Notes: generated by a model from the letters alone, not told the origin. 26,636 nt of DNA from Priapulus caudatus (GCF_000485595.1 NW_014577537.1:48865-75500); one strand, 5' to 3'. Shown: positions 1 through 10,185, numbered from the stretch's first letter. Program-made: numbers and translations.

Positions 1-361
1 CGCTGCAGCATCACAGAGAACGTTATCATGAAAATGGTTGGCATATGAACATGGGGCTTTAGTTTCGCGCGTAAGATATCGTCTTTAAGAAGAAAGACAT
101 GTACTTTAATGGAAGAAAAATGAAGAAATCTCGAAAGTATTTCCGATTACAGGAAAGGAGCTTCCGAAGAGATTACTGTACTTTGTGTAAGAACTGGATT
201 GTATCGTGCTGACTGCTGAGCGTAGACGTGTATATCCGCATGGCATGAGCATGCTGGGAGGTCTCAGGAGCTGGTCAAGTGTCAGGTTGCTGCTACTGGA
301 CATGCAAGCGTAATGGCTAGCAGAGGAAGTTATCTCAGAGGACTTGCGTATATATACATAC

Positions 362-402
362 ACACGCGTATATTATATTATATTATATATATATATATAT
401 TA
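362..402. repeat. AT-rich dinucleotide tract
   Basis: Mostly alternating TA and TTA units. It is not coding. Confidence 0.8.
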
Positions 403-494
403 GTATAGATATATGGCGATGATATCGGATGGTGACATTTGCAAATGCCGTGCCACTCAATCACCGACGTCTCCGTTCACTCAAGGTAAAGCCA

Positions 495-1165
495 ACAACA
501 CACACACGCACAGCACACACCACACTCACACGACACGCGGCGAGCACCGGCACGACGGCGACGTACACACACGCACGACACGTACGGAGTATCACGCACG
601 CACAGATAACACGCACACCGTACGAGTACAGAACACACCGTACCACACGCACACTACTCAGACGAAGAACAGAGCATTGCGGCTATATGTAGATAATTAA
701 GGCCGTGCTAGAGCACATCGACCATGATATGTTTTCTCCCCAGAGCGAACGCCTACAGAGTCCGAGATTGAATCAGGCATCGCTGATCAAACAACAGACA
801 CACACACACACACTCACTCACCTCCACACGCGGCATGCCGTGTTATAATCAGCTAGGCGCGCGGATCCAGGGCCTGCTAAGTTAGAAGCAGGTGACAAGT
901 GTTGTGCGTCGTGCGTGCGCGTGCGTGCGTGTCTGTGTTCTGGGCGCGCGGGCGGGGCGCGTGCGTGTGACAGCGGCCGACTGGGGGCCGCGGCCCGTAT
1001 GGCGTTCAGCGTTCACGTTGCTGTTCCTGCCGCTTTAGCGGTAGATTAGCGGGCCCAAGGCTGGCAGCGTGCACACACACGCACACACCACAGCGCGCAC
1101 ACCACACCACACACACACACAACACACACACACCACACACACACAACACACACACACAGTGGATA
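495..1165. repeat. CA-rich tracts with a local GC- and CpG-rich island
   Basis: Interrupted CA/CACG tracts occur at about 495-655, 796-822 and 1069-1160. Between them, about 895-1045 is GC-rich with many CpGs (GGGCGCGCGGGCGGGGCGCG). Open frames here are repeat translations rich in His, Thr, Val or Cys. The island could be a promoter or a diverged repeat; no exon was recognised. Confidence 0.6.
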
Positions 1166-1505
1166 TCTTTTGTGGTATCACTAGTGCAAGATATTTATCC
1201 TGTCTCGCTACTCCCAAAATTGGTTGCGATGAAACTCATTCAAACTTTATAAGCGAAACGCAATATCTAGTGACTAGGCATCGAGCTTAGTAAAGTCATG
1301 TACTCACGAGCGTCGCTGGGAGAATGTCGAATGTGCATATAAAGATAAGATGGATTTATTATTAATATAATATTTATGTTTATTGATGAATTTTATTAAC
1401 GCGCTCTTACTGAAAACCTAAAATGAATTAGCGTCTATAGTTTAATATTTCAATGCGCGCAGAATTTTATCATTAAGATGCCGTACGACTTTTTGTTTTT
1501 GGTAG

Positions 1506-1624
1506 ACGTAGATGAATGCACTGCTATGACACCAGCGACACGAATGCCGACTGTGTAAATTCGATTGGGAGCTTCACGTGTACATGTCACACTGGCTACA
1601 CGGGTGATGGCTTAGTTTGCGCAG
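1506..1624 (+). pseudogene. Frame-broken inverted copy of the cbEGF module 2 exon
   Basis: This plus-strand segment matches exon 2687-2568, including its acceptor (TTTTTGGTAG) and donor (GCAG|GTAGG), but is 119 bases instead of 120. A one-base loss in the stretch after the second Thr codon (CCAGCGAC against CCGTGCGAC) shifts the frame. Several substitutions occur, including GAT to GCT in the DEC region. Flanking intron sequence is also copied, so this is a genomic duplication and not a retrocopy. Confidence 0.8.
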
Positions 1625-1671
1625 GTAGGTTAATGCCGGACATCGCCCATCGCACGGTTTGTTTCTATAAA

Positions 1672-1826
1672 TTCTGAAAACCTAAAAATGAATTAGCGTC
1701 TATAGTTTAATATTTCTAATTTTCGCCGCAGAATTATCATTAACGCCGCTTACGACTTTTTGTTTTGGTAGACGGTAGACATGAATGCACTGCTATGCCA
1801 CACATGCGACACGAATGCGATTGTGT

Positions 1827-1829
<3 letters not shown>
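1672..1829 (+). repeat. Third, truncated copy of the EGF2 exon and upstream intron
   Basis: This repeats about 1410-1560 in direct orientation: the GAATTAGCGTCTATAG block, the ACTTTTTGTTTTGGTAG acceptor region, then a corrupted exon start (GACGGTAGACATGAATGC). It stops abruptly where a (GA)n run begins at 1830. Confidence 0.7.

Positions 1830-1869
<40 letters not shown>
1830..1869 (+). repeat. (GA)n microsatellite
   Basis: About 40 bases of pure GA, followed by purine-rich sequence to about 1960. Confidence 0.95.
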
Positions 1870-1871
<2 letters not shown>

Positions 1872-1984
1872 TCAGAGCGAGATGGGTAGGTGTGGGAGGG
1901 GGGATGAAAGAGATAAAGTAGGGAGCACCAGCGACAAGGAACGGAGTGGCGAGATGAGAAGCAGGTTTATTTCATTATAGTTGC

Positions 1985-2101
1985 CTATGCAGTTGAAGCC
2001 ATTTCCAAGGTATCCTTCTAGGCAGGTACAAGTGAACGATCCAACCGTGTTAACACAAGAAGCATTGGGGTCACATGGGTGTGCACCACATTCATCCGTA
2101 T
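1985..2101 (-). CDS. EGF gene exon 8: calcium-binding EGF module 3
   Basis: The acceptor is CATTGCCTAG. The exon is 117 bases, phase 1 to 1 if it ends at 1985. It encodes (D)[26 protein letters not shown] and [11 protein letters not shown], a canonical cbEGF. The donor at the phase-correct place reads ATAG|GCAACT, so the intron starts with GC, not GT. No GT donor lies within the next 20 bases. This could be a rare GC-AG intron or a base error. Confidence 0.88.
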
Positions 2102-4640
2102 CTAGGCAATGGGACGAAAGCAAGTTAATTCATCTTGATCTTGACTACCTTTATCTAGTGACAATCCCTAAATGTGGTTGCCTCGCATGTGTATGATTGT
2201 GACACTCCCATGATAATTTAGTGGCCGCTCTCTAGTCGACAGCCAAAACGATATTTTCTTATTCTAACACGAGCATTCACGCACCAAGGTCCATCTTCTC
2301 GACACTTGCCAAAATGACTCCAGAATATTCACATAGAAACCATTTTTTCACAAAAACCCATTACTTCATCATGTGCGCATCTTCCTGACTGAAATTGCAT
2401 TTAAGGCAATTTAATGGCGTTTTAAAGAATAGTCTTATTAATGCACGTTAAAGCTCACGGGAATAATACAGCCTATTTCCTTTTCCCGGGATACCCCAGG
2501 CACATGCTAGTTGTCAACATTTGGTAGAAACAAACCGTGCGATGGGCGATGTCCGGCATTAACCTACCTGCGCAAACTAAGCCATCACCCGTGTAGCCAG
2601 TGTGACATGTACACGTGAAGCTCCCAATTGAATTTACACAATCGGCATTCGTGTCGCACGGTGTCATATCAGTGCATTCATCTATGTCTACCAAAAACAA
2701 AAGGTCGCACAGCGCTCAATGATAAGACCGCGCGCATTAAAAATAATAAGGTATAGACGCTAATTCATTTTTAGGGTTTCAGTAAGAGTGCGTTAATAAA
2801 ATTTATCTATAAAATATTTAATTAATTAATAATAAATCTTATCTTTATACGACGCATTCGCATTCTACGATGCTCGTGAGTACTAAGTTTCCTAAGTCGT
2901 TGCTAGTCTAGATATACGGTTTCCTTTGTCGAGTGAGTTTCCCTTCCTACATCTAACAATTTGGGATAGCAAGACAGAATAATATATCTTGCACTATAGG
3001 TTGCCCTATACTAGGATAACACAATATATATCGTCAATGGGCGCCGTGAAGGGATTTTAATTTAGGGGTTGACGTCTCATTGTTGCCTATTTACTTTTAC
3101 TTTTACTTGTAAAACGTCTCTTATTTTATCATAAGCACGTTATACATGTATACTACTATACACATATATTATATCTAATAATAAAACAACGATAATCTGT
3201 TCAAGGTTATTGAAGTTACCGAAACAAGAGGTGATCCCGTCGCCTGTGTGACCAGCTGCACAGGTGCACGTAAATGAGAGGAAAGTATTTTCACAGCTGG
3301 CCTCCGCTAGGCACGGAGAACTCGCACATGAATCGGTACCTAAAGCAAGAACAGCTATATTCCTACAAAATATGTTATCTAAGCACAAGAGAAAATACGC
3401 CCTATAAAACTCTTATATGTTAATCCTACCAGCCAGCCCCTTCCCCCATAGTGCTGCCCTTGTGATATATTAAACACATTTTAGTTTTTTATTATATAAA
3501 TCTAGTAATAGCTGTCAAAATAGGTGTGCAAAACGCACGTTGATGCTGCAGCACTAAAAAGCATGTACAAGTTACCATCGCGTTGTGATAATTTTTTTTA
3601 AATCGAGAATTCTATAGCTGATGATACTAGCTATCAATAGAGTGCATGACACTTACTACCAAAGATCACATCCACAGTGAACTGGGGACTTTCCATCATG
3701 AGGCCACCTACGCAGAGAATACGCTAAAAGATTATGAATATCTATCTCATTCTCTTACTAAAAGAAATAATGCACACGCAGGACAGCCTGGACAGTCGCG
3801 CATGATTATCCCACACCAGTGTGCATTTAACACTGATACATATTTTGCGGTATTACAGAGATTACGGATTGCAGATTTTATCAAATATAATATAAACAGA
3901 TGGTCAAAATTATTTACTAGAAAGAAGAACGCCCTTGGGAGTAGTGGAGTATAAGATCACAGGCCGATGCGACGCTGTCTCGTATGCACACTGGCCGACT
4001 ATTCCGCCACCCGGTAGCACATCGACGACCAAAAACCACGCGATATCCTGAATGTGAATATAGTGTGTTACCATACATAATGGTGATACAGCTAAAGTGA
4101 GGGTATCCTAATATAATTATTATAAGTCAATTAATCAACCGCGAACATAGAAAACTGTGGTTGGCAACCCAGATTATATGTATTCTATCACGATTCGTCG
4201 TATATTATACGCAACAGTAGTTATGTAGTTGTAAATCTAGAAATGTTTATGGATCTGTATACAATGTTTTTTTGATTATTAGTTAATTTAAAATCGGTCT
4301 GGACATAGTCGTAAATACAACTGAGTAGAGGAAAAAAATACTTACTGAAACACACGACGTGATGCCGATAAAATCGAAAACTTCCAATTCGAACGCACAC
4401 GCGTAGAATCGCTTGTACGCATTTTCGTTGGTATATTCGAACCTAAAGTGAAACCGGTGCATTATTTATATTGTACAGAATATGCTGAAGTTCTTTTTCT
4501 TGTATATATTTTTTCTTCATGTTGTATAGCACTGTTTTGTACCGTATCACTGAGAAATGTCATCATTTTAACTGCTCAACACAATTGCATTTATCAGATT
4601 TTTTCTCCATGAAAAAGGCTGTCCTCAGTACATGTACTTG

Positions 4641-4683
<43 letters not shown>

Positions 4684-6246
4684 TTGTAAAGGCGTCACGC
4701 ATTTTCCCTCCCCCCGCTCTCTCAGACGACAATGTTCACGGACGCACACTCTCCCCATCACACACAGGCATATATAACGCACATAAAGCCGCGATGTTAA
4801 ATTACACATTTCTCAAATTGATTCGCAAGTCTTTCCTTACCCAAATATTGAGAAGTAAGTGGCGCTAGTGAGTTCTATTGCGGGGTCTGATGTGTTGTAA
4901 AATGAATAATCCACGAGTACCCGGCCAGGGGAAAACCAGTTTGTAGGACCACTCGTTGCTGTTTTATCGCTACTGCTCGCGTCAAACGCCATCCATCCGG
5001 GCGTGGCACCGTGAGCGTCTTTTAGTTGAACCACCACCTGAAACAATAATGTCAATCATTCATTCATTTCTGTCGCATCGTATCCGCATTGTTATTTGAT
5101 GTCAATAGACTGTCTAATGGCGGCGTGACAGTTAAGAGTGCTTCGAACTGACTTGACTTCTGTCAGTCAAGTGACGTTCAGGTGTGTAATTGAAATCGAC
5201 AGTGAAGGCAGCTATTACGGGGATATTAGACTGGTTCGCGATTGTCGAACGTGTTTCCTAAGCCTTTATATTGAATGTTAGATTGTCATGTCGGCGAAAC
5301 ATTTAGCTAAAGACCATTTCCGCGCTGAGTAGCAACCCGGGTGTATAAACGCAGAAGTGTGAAATGTATGATGTATTCGGAGAATGCTGCACTGTAACTG
5401 TCAGATTTACTGCGTTATGACGCGTCATTTGAAAGCTTGTAGAAAGTTCGTGCGCTGTCGTGGTAATGCGCAATAGCGCAAAGAATATATGTGAAGCTGA
5501 AATCTGGGAATATCTTAATGTGGCAGCTTAAGAATTGCTCTCGTAAATTTTAACTACAAGTTATTATTAGTCGAGTTTCCGTCTCGAATTAGCAGTTATG
5601 ATTAGAATTCATACTAAGCGCATGTTTACGCATCACATCATATCAGAGGTGAGATAATAGCAGATTAATCTGTTGTTGTTATCAACTCAGGCTAATATAA
5701 ATATAATTAATGTATACAAACGTGAATGATATATAGCTACGTCATCAGACCTTGTCGGGGAACCATCACTTGTATACTTACCACAGAGACGGAATCCCAT
5801 GCGCCGAACGCTTGTATGGTAGAAGTCCAGGTGTCATAGACGTTGACTCCGCTACCCGCACTAACGCTGAAGATATTCACACACATAGCTGAAACAGTAA
5901 ATATTGCTGGGCATGTAGTTGGCATACATTATACATTATAACAGGATCTTGGGTGACTACCAGGCAATATTAGCGAAGTTACGAAAACGAAATACACGAG
6001 TGCATGTATGGGAATATTATGTTAGCGCGTGCGGAGCTCATAACGTTAATAACACTTATCATCACCTTTGTTTCACTGAGTGAGCGCGTGTATTTTTCAA
6101 CCGCTTGCGCGCGTCTTTTTATGTAACGCAGAACAAGAACTCTTACCAGTATCGCACAGGTTTGTTGCGCCATGGGATCCTCCGATGAAGCTCGTAACAG
6201 CAAAGATTAAGCAGATACATAACAAGGTCCTTGTGCCTGACATCAT
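1985..6246 (-). CDS. Secreted multi-EGF protein, eight exons, 3' end missing
   Basis: Eight exons join with matching phases: 6246-6147, 5888-5782, 5037-4841, 4442-4346, 3723-3657 (or 3660), 3339-3220, 2687-2568 and 2101-1985. Together they encode about 308 residues. Residues 1-26 or so are a signal peptide. Residues 34-188 form an unrecognised secreted region with few cysteines. Three EGF modules follow at about 189-228, 229-268 and 269-307. Modules 2 and 3 carry the DxDEC start and the C-x-N-x4-F-x-C pattern of calcium-binding EGF domains; module 1 begins TDSC and lacks the calcium ligands. Known family biology: tandem cbEGF modules form rod-like extracellular or cell-surface proteins. Introns are about 260-740 bases. 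All donors are GT except the last, which reads GC. No exon was found left of 1985, so any transmembrane or further EGF part is unseen. The joins are inferred from splice sites and open frame, with no transcript evidence. Confidence 0.78.
2568..2687 (-). CDS. EGF gene exon 7: calcium-binding EGF module 2
   Basis: This 120-base exon is phase 1 to 1, with acceptor TTTTTGGTAG and donor GCAG|GTAGGT. It encodes [25 protein letters not shown] and [11 protein letters not shown], which is a textbook cbEGF with Asp/Glu calcium ligands and the Asn hydroxylation pattern. A frame-broken inverted copy lies at 1506-1624 on the other strand. Confidence 0.92.
3220..3339 (-). CDS. EGF gene exon 6: EGF module 1
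   Basis: This 120-base exon is phase 1 to 1, with acceptor TGCTTTAG and donor TTCG|GTAACT. It encodes six cysteines in EGF spacing: SCASSPC, then ASC, FTCTC, the AAGHTGDG turn, and a final TSC. It begins TDSC instead of DxDEC, so the usual calcium-binding residues are absent. The hydroxylation-type position after the third Cys is Glu ([10 protein letters not shown]). Confidence 0.88.
3657..3723 (-). CDS. EGF gene exon 5: short linker exon with alternative donors
   Basis: The acceptor is ATCTTTTAG. Two donors lie three bases apart: TTTG|GTAGTA (exon end 3660) and GGTA|GTAAGT (exon end 3657). Both leave phase 1, as the first EGF exon requires; the second is closer to consensus. The exon encodes about 21-22 residues, from RILCVGG to FTVDVIFG, including one cysteine. 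It is short, so confidence rests mainly on its phase fit (0 to 1) and its position. Confidence 0.55.
4346..4442 (-). CDS. EGF gene exon 4: unassigned secreted region
   Basis: This exon has no long open frame of its own and was found by phase. The acceptor CACTTTAG and donor TCA|GTAAGT bound 97 bases that take phase 2 to phase 0 with an open frame. It encodes [20 protein letters not shown], then [12 protein letters not shown]. The FELEVFDF strand-like motif and two cysteines suggest the end of a beta-sandwich. It fits exactly between exons 3 and 5. Confidence 0.7.
4641..4683 (+). repeat. (AAT)n microsatellite in intron 4 region
   Basis: About 14 units of AAT/ATA, lying in the intron upstream of EGF-gene exon 4. 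Poly-Asn and poly-Tyr frames here are artefacts. Confidence 0.95.
4841..5037 (-). CDS. EGF gene exon 3: unassigned secreted region
   Basis: The acceptor is TTGTTTCAG and the donor is TTTGG|GTAAGG. It is 197 bases, starting in phase 0 and ending in phase 2. It encodes [20 protein letters not shown], then a Ser/Thr-rich stretch, then aromatic residues around VDYSFYN, ending YFSIFG. It has no cysteine. The alternation of hydrophobic and polar residues suggests a beta-sandwich, but no family is assigned. Confidence 0.78.
5782..5888 (-). CDS. EGF gene exon 2: unassigned secreted region
   Basis: The acceptor is TGTTTCAG and the donor is GTG|GTAAGT, a perfect consensus. The exon is 107 bases, starts in phase 1 and ends in phase 0. 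It joins the preceding exon as Ala-Met-Cys-Val-Asn and ends in Asp-Ser-Val-Ser-Val. The residues are short, mixed polar and beta-branched, which suggests beta strands. I do not recognise the domain. Confidence 0.75.
6147..6246 (-). CDS. EGF gene exon 1: start codon and signal peptide
   Basis: The exon opens with ATGATG; I chose the first of these at 6246. It encodes a short polar start, a hydrophobic core ([10 protein letters not shown]) and a small-residue stretch ending GGSHG-ATN, which is a typical signal peptide with cleavage near residue 26. It is 100 bases long, so it ends in phase 1. The donor ACTG|GTAAGA is strong. The frame upstream stays open for about 40 codons but looks like 5' untranslated sequence. 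The mature protein would begin close to an LCDT motif, whose Cys is the first extracellular cysteine. Confidence 0.8.
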
Positions 6247-6249
6247 CAC

Positions 6250-7010
6250 GTTGAGCGAAATAACGTGCTGCCAGTTGCTACATCCAATATAAATCGACCA
6301 TATTTGCTTGGGCTCAGACATATACGATCTCGTTACTGAATTTTCGAGCGATTTTCTATAGCAGCACACTCGGGCGAGATGACACAGGAAGTAAAAGCAA
6401 ACACATAGGTGTTAATGTGCGCATCCTTCGTAATAACATCGCTTTACGTGACAGGTACGTTGCGGCTACATATTCATAATTAAACAGGTAAACATATATA
6501 CATTGTGGTAGTCGATTGTTTGCTAAGGGCAGCATATCGGTGAGATACGTTACAATAATTAGGATAGATTTTGTTCTCTGTTGCATAATTCAACCAGCAA
6601 AGTTGATAGGACTCTTTAAACAATGTGTCATAATATTACGTCGTAACTATGTAATCTGTATTAATATTTCACATTTGTATATAGGTACTGATGGAGTATA
6701 TAGCAACTACCAATAGAATATTGGACAAATTAACTTATACTATATTAATCGATATATTTCTTATTTTGCCGCCATGTTTGCGATACCAACCCGTGGTAGT
6801 GTAACGTTATGGTTCTATTTAAGTTCTCTATATGAGAAACTGACCAAGTATATACATGCAGTTCAATTTCCCCCTTTCGCGAGTAGCATTTCCTGATAGA
6901 TTATCTAAAAATGCGAATTGCCATTATTCGCATCTTCCAAGCACTTGCATGCTAAATTTAATTTAGAAATACGCCTCTCTTGTAAATATAAGCTTGTATT
7001 TTTTTCGTTC
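6250..7010. other. No gene recognised; upstream of the EGF gene
   Basis: AT-rich sequence directly upstream of the signal-peptide exon on the minus strand, so it should contain the promoter. I could not pick out a TATA box or initiator with confidence. Confidence 0.4.
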
Positions 7011-7015
7011 AGTAG

Positions 7016-7177
7016 GTATATCTACCACCACTGCCTTCTGTAGAAGAAGCTCACTCTTCTGGTGCTTCATCGCACGAAGAAGTTGATGTTTCCTTATTAG
7101 TGTACGCCTACTTACTGGCTTACCCGGTAACACTGTTTATTTGCAGATGTGACACTGCTGATTTATCAGAGACCGTA
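7016..7177 (+). CDS. Possible exon or chance open frame, 54 codons
   Basis: A long pyrimidine tract and CAGTAG double acceptor (7010-7015) precede an open frame. It encodes VYLPPLPSVEE, an acidic Ser/His stretch, then a hydrophobic LLVYAYLLAYPVTLFI segment that could cross a membrane, and ends at TAG 7178. There is no clear polyadenylation signal after it. A GTAACA donor near 7127 is possible. No family is recognised. It may be a terminal or internal exon, or chance. Confidence 0.22.
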
Positions 7178-7262
7178 TAGCCCCTAATAGCCAGGAACAC
7201 GCATCCCTCCACTTCGGCATTGGGAGACGGCTTAACAACTTGATGCCATTATTAGTTCTACT

Positions 7263-7452
7263 CACGTTTGCGCATTGTTGTGCATTGGCTACCGTGTCTT
7301 ACATCTGCTAAGTCGTCAACGACACGTCGGTCGACACTAAGGCACAACTCTCCGTCTCCGACGTACCCTGTTACAATATATTCCCTCTCCTGCCATCTGT
7401 CTGGACTACGTTGCAAAACAAACTTCAGAGGTGTCTCTAGAGATCGAAGCAC
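7263..7452 (-). CDS. Possible exon of unknown gene
   Basis: An open minus-strand frame of about 63 codons reads naturally, with charged and hydrophobic residues mixed (SPDRWQEREYIVTGY, then VDRRVVDDLADV). It ends at a donor-like AAAC|GTGAGT; a second donor-like GCAGAT|GTAAGA lies about 35 bases earlier. Possible acceptors upstream (CCTAG, CTCTAG, ACGTAG) have weak pyrimidine tracts. It would be upstream of the EGF gene on the same strand. The plus strand is also open here. Confidence 0.25.
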
Positions 7453-7469
7453 GCTAGGACAACTATAGA

Positions 7470-9775
7470 ACCGGATTTACGTTACACACCTGCAGTTATT
7501 AAATCCAAAAGAACATTCCACTGTCTCCGAAGAGTACTAACGCGCCCCCGTGAAGCCAAACTATATATTGATCACAGCCAAAATATTGTTGATGACGGAT
7601 GTGGATCGGATGCGAAGAGTGCCTCGTGCTACCGTTGCTAGCTCGTGTTTTCTGCCAAGAAGCTATCTCTTAGAGAGTACTATTAGAAATACTATTAACA
7701 GTATACTCTTTTACCGCTTTACGTGTAACCTACTTATTATTATTTATTAGGGCTATTTGTTGTTTATACTTGATTTACATTTCCTTCCACGAATTCCACT
7801 AATTCCAGGTATTCATCTCAAATATATATTCATAGATAAGCAGCAAACGAAGAGGCCGAATCAACATTATTGGTTTTTATAAATAATATACAGTGGGACA
7901 TATATAGAGTGTTCTTTTTGGGCTCGTTGTAATTTATTTACTAACTAATTAATTAATTTGATCGACTGTCTCGTTATATTTATTGTGTGAATCACTTATA
8001 GACGTGAAACCATCAACACCTGCGCTTCATCACCTGGTGTGTAAACGCTGGCAGAGGACGCACAGAGTTGTGTACGATGGAAGCTTAAATTATGTCGTAG
8101 TTTAACGAATTTGACGAACTCATCAAATATCATGATTTGTCAAATATTTCAATCCACGTTTGTTATTATGAAATTTCAGCAATTGAAAACAGCCCTGTTG
8201 AATTATGTTAGACTGCACGTACTTGAAAATTGACTACTTAAAGGCCAATTGGTACGAAAACGACAAGGTTACGGAAATCATGTGCTCCAATCCGAGTAAT
8301 GCTCGCACGACGTGTAACCCGATTTCAAATCTTCATCAGCTTTTGATGTTCGCGTGCTACTAATTTAGCCAAGTTGTGAGCTGCTAACCACATACCGCAC
8401 GTCTCTCTTAATTCAGAAGAGTTTAAACCCGAGCTTTAAATGGGTGCCAATGTTATTTTTTTCCACTTTTTCTTTTGACTATTACTCTTTGTAGGTGTAC
8501 TTTATACAAGTAGTTGCGTAAACATATTATATCAACGGGAAGCTAATAGGGGGAACACGGTTCGTCTCAGGCAACCCAGGTTACTGACTTAACCTACATT
8601 CATGATCGGTAGCTTAAATTGCGCATAAGGTGAAAGTGGCGAGCTTGCCGCACATAAAGCAGTCCATCTGTTAAACCGAATAAAAGCCGTTCTGTTATTA
8701 TAACAACAGCTATGTCTCCATTTCTGCGACTGTTTAAAGGTTTTCTTAAAATTTTGTACTATCTACAGTTCGACAAATGATTTCCTGTAGCCAACTCGTA
8801 TCTGCAGTCTTATTGGGAAGCCAAACCGGCTATAATGATCATTCTCGTATAATGTCAAAAAGATTACGTATACTTGAACAGCCGGGTTAGCGATGTGCGA
8901 TAACCATGCACTCCATCTGCACTATACTTGTGACCTAATATAACATTGCCCCTAAGACAGCGAATGCAATGATAAATATATCCACTACGCTTAATTCGAC
9001 TTTTAATAAATCGATGTAAGTAGAGGAGTTATGGATCAATGTATCTAAGCTTAGCCCATGCATTGGCCTATACTGCTCGGCTGTATAGAAAGTATGCGCG
9101 GATACGCATAATCGTCCATTATTAAACTAATGCCCCAACTTGTCGATTATGCGGTCTATCTTATCAAGTCTAGCATTTTCATACGAAATGTAATAGGTAA
9201 CCTATATGATATGCTTACGATTTATGTATTCTATTAATTACACGCCTTGTTAAAATATTTTATTTAGTTGAAGCTTATTGTGCTCAGTGAGCGCCATCGC
9301 ATCGCATACCACGACAATGCAAGTATTTATTGTTTATAGACTTGCTGCTACTTAGACGGCAAAGTCCAATCAGTCCATGAGTAACGCCAATGGTGAGATA
9401 TACAGTATTCGTTATAGAGGTAAACATTTGTAACGTGTGCCCATTTTCCTCACTACTCCCTCCCAACAATTCGTTTCACTCAACACACCATATTTCTACC
9501 CAATTTTCGGTCAAGCGCCACATTGTCCATTGCCACATTGAGGAATGGTCTGCAACGTCACACAAGTCGGGTTATTAACCTGAGCTATTTACGAGGGTAA
9601 TTGCGGCATACCTGTTTATTCGTGCGATCTACAGGTTATAGAGCTTTACACTTGCACTTTACTGGTTCTAGACTGCCACCTACCGCGATCATCATATTGG
9701 AATTCTTGAGAAGGAATGAAAAGCAATTGAAAATAATTCGAGTTTACTTTATTTAATGAATAGGATCATTCGCGC
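7470..9775. other. About 2.3 kb with no recognised gene
   Basis: AT-rich, without long simple repeats and without open frames flanked by convincing splice sites. It is probably intronic or intergenic. Short frames near 7550-7750 and 9284-9578 show no family signature. Confidence 0.5.
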
Positions 9776-9866
9776 AGACACGCACGCACACACGCACGCA
9801 CACACGCACACGCACACGCGCGCGCACACACACGCGCGCGTGTGCACTCGCGCACGCATGCACATG
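9776..9866. repeat. CA/CG-rich microsatellite
   Basis: Mixed ACGC, ACAC and GCGC units, alternating purine-pyrimidine throughout, hence a possible Z-DNA former. Confidence 0.8.
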
Positions 9867-9963
9867 TTCACAATGCGTACACCTTCGATTCGCAAAGTAT
9901 AGCATACGCATCAGATACGACAAAAACCCGCAAACGGATCACGAAGACACTCTATCCATTTAC

Positions 9964-10185
9964 CTGTCGCAGTCCGTCTAACTGCATCTCACCCGTTAAC
10001 GGCGCAAGCGAATCCAACGATGCGTGCAGAGAACTACGCATGAGCGGAATGGCTTGCAGAAGCAGGATAGAATATGGTTCATGTCGTTGTATGTGCTTGC
10101 ACAAGATAGGCGCGAATTTATGGTGACCCTCGAATTTTAATGTATCTATGTCCTCTATTATGTGCTCTTTACGGATGTCAGTGTG
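9964..10185 (-). CDS. Internal exon of an unrecognised protein, 74 codons
   Basis: This 222-base stretch is open in one frame from acceptor CTACTATACCAG to donor CGACAG|GTAAAT. It is phase 0 to 0, with a stop soon after the donor (GTA AAT GGA TAG). The protein starts HTDIRKEHIIEDIDTLKFEG, continues HHKFAPILCKHIQRHEPYS, then ILLLQAIPLMRSSLHASL and ends TGEMQLDGLRQ. The amphipathic Leu-rich pattern in residues 24-64 suggests alpha helices in a soluble protein. I do not recognise the family. The exon has no ATG at its start, so it is internal. The gene would run leftwards; no partner exon was proven. A CTAAAC sequence before the acceptor could be a branch point. Confidence 0.5.

Larger units (their letters stand above)
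1175..3006. repeat. Inverted duplication around the EGF2 exon
   Basis: The left arm (about 1175-1666) and right arm (about 2524-3006) are reverse complements over roughly 490 bases, with many small indels outside the exon. Shared landmarks are the TACTCACGAGC block, the GAATTAGCGTCTATA block, the whole EGF2 exon and GCCGGACATCGCCCATCGCA after it. The spacer between the arms carries EGF exon 8 and a (GA)n tract. Confidence 0.8.

Noticed and set aside
106-363. 85-codon minus-strand frame at the left edge, considered as a downstream EGF-gene exon
   Set aside because: No EGF cysteine pattern and no convincing splice sites; it stays a possible but unsupported coding stretch.
3646-3954. 102-codon plus-strand frame
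   Set aside because: It overlaps EGF-gene exon 5 on the other strand, has no splice or family evidence, and its composition is unremarkable.
9776-9866. Regular CA/CG repeats considered as a CRISPR-like array
   Set aside because: Repeats are dinucleotides without spacers, and the context is eukaryotic.
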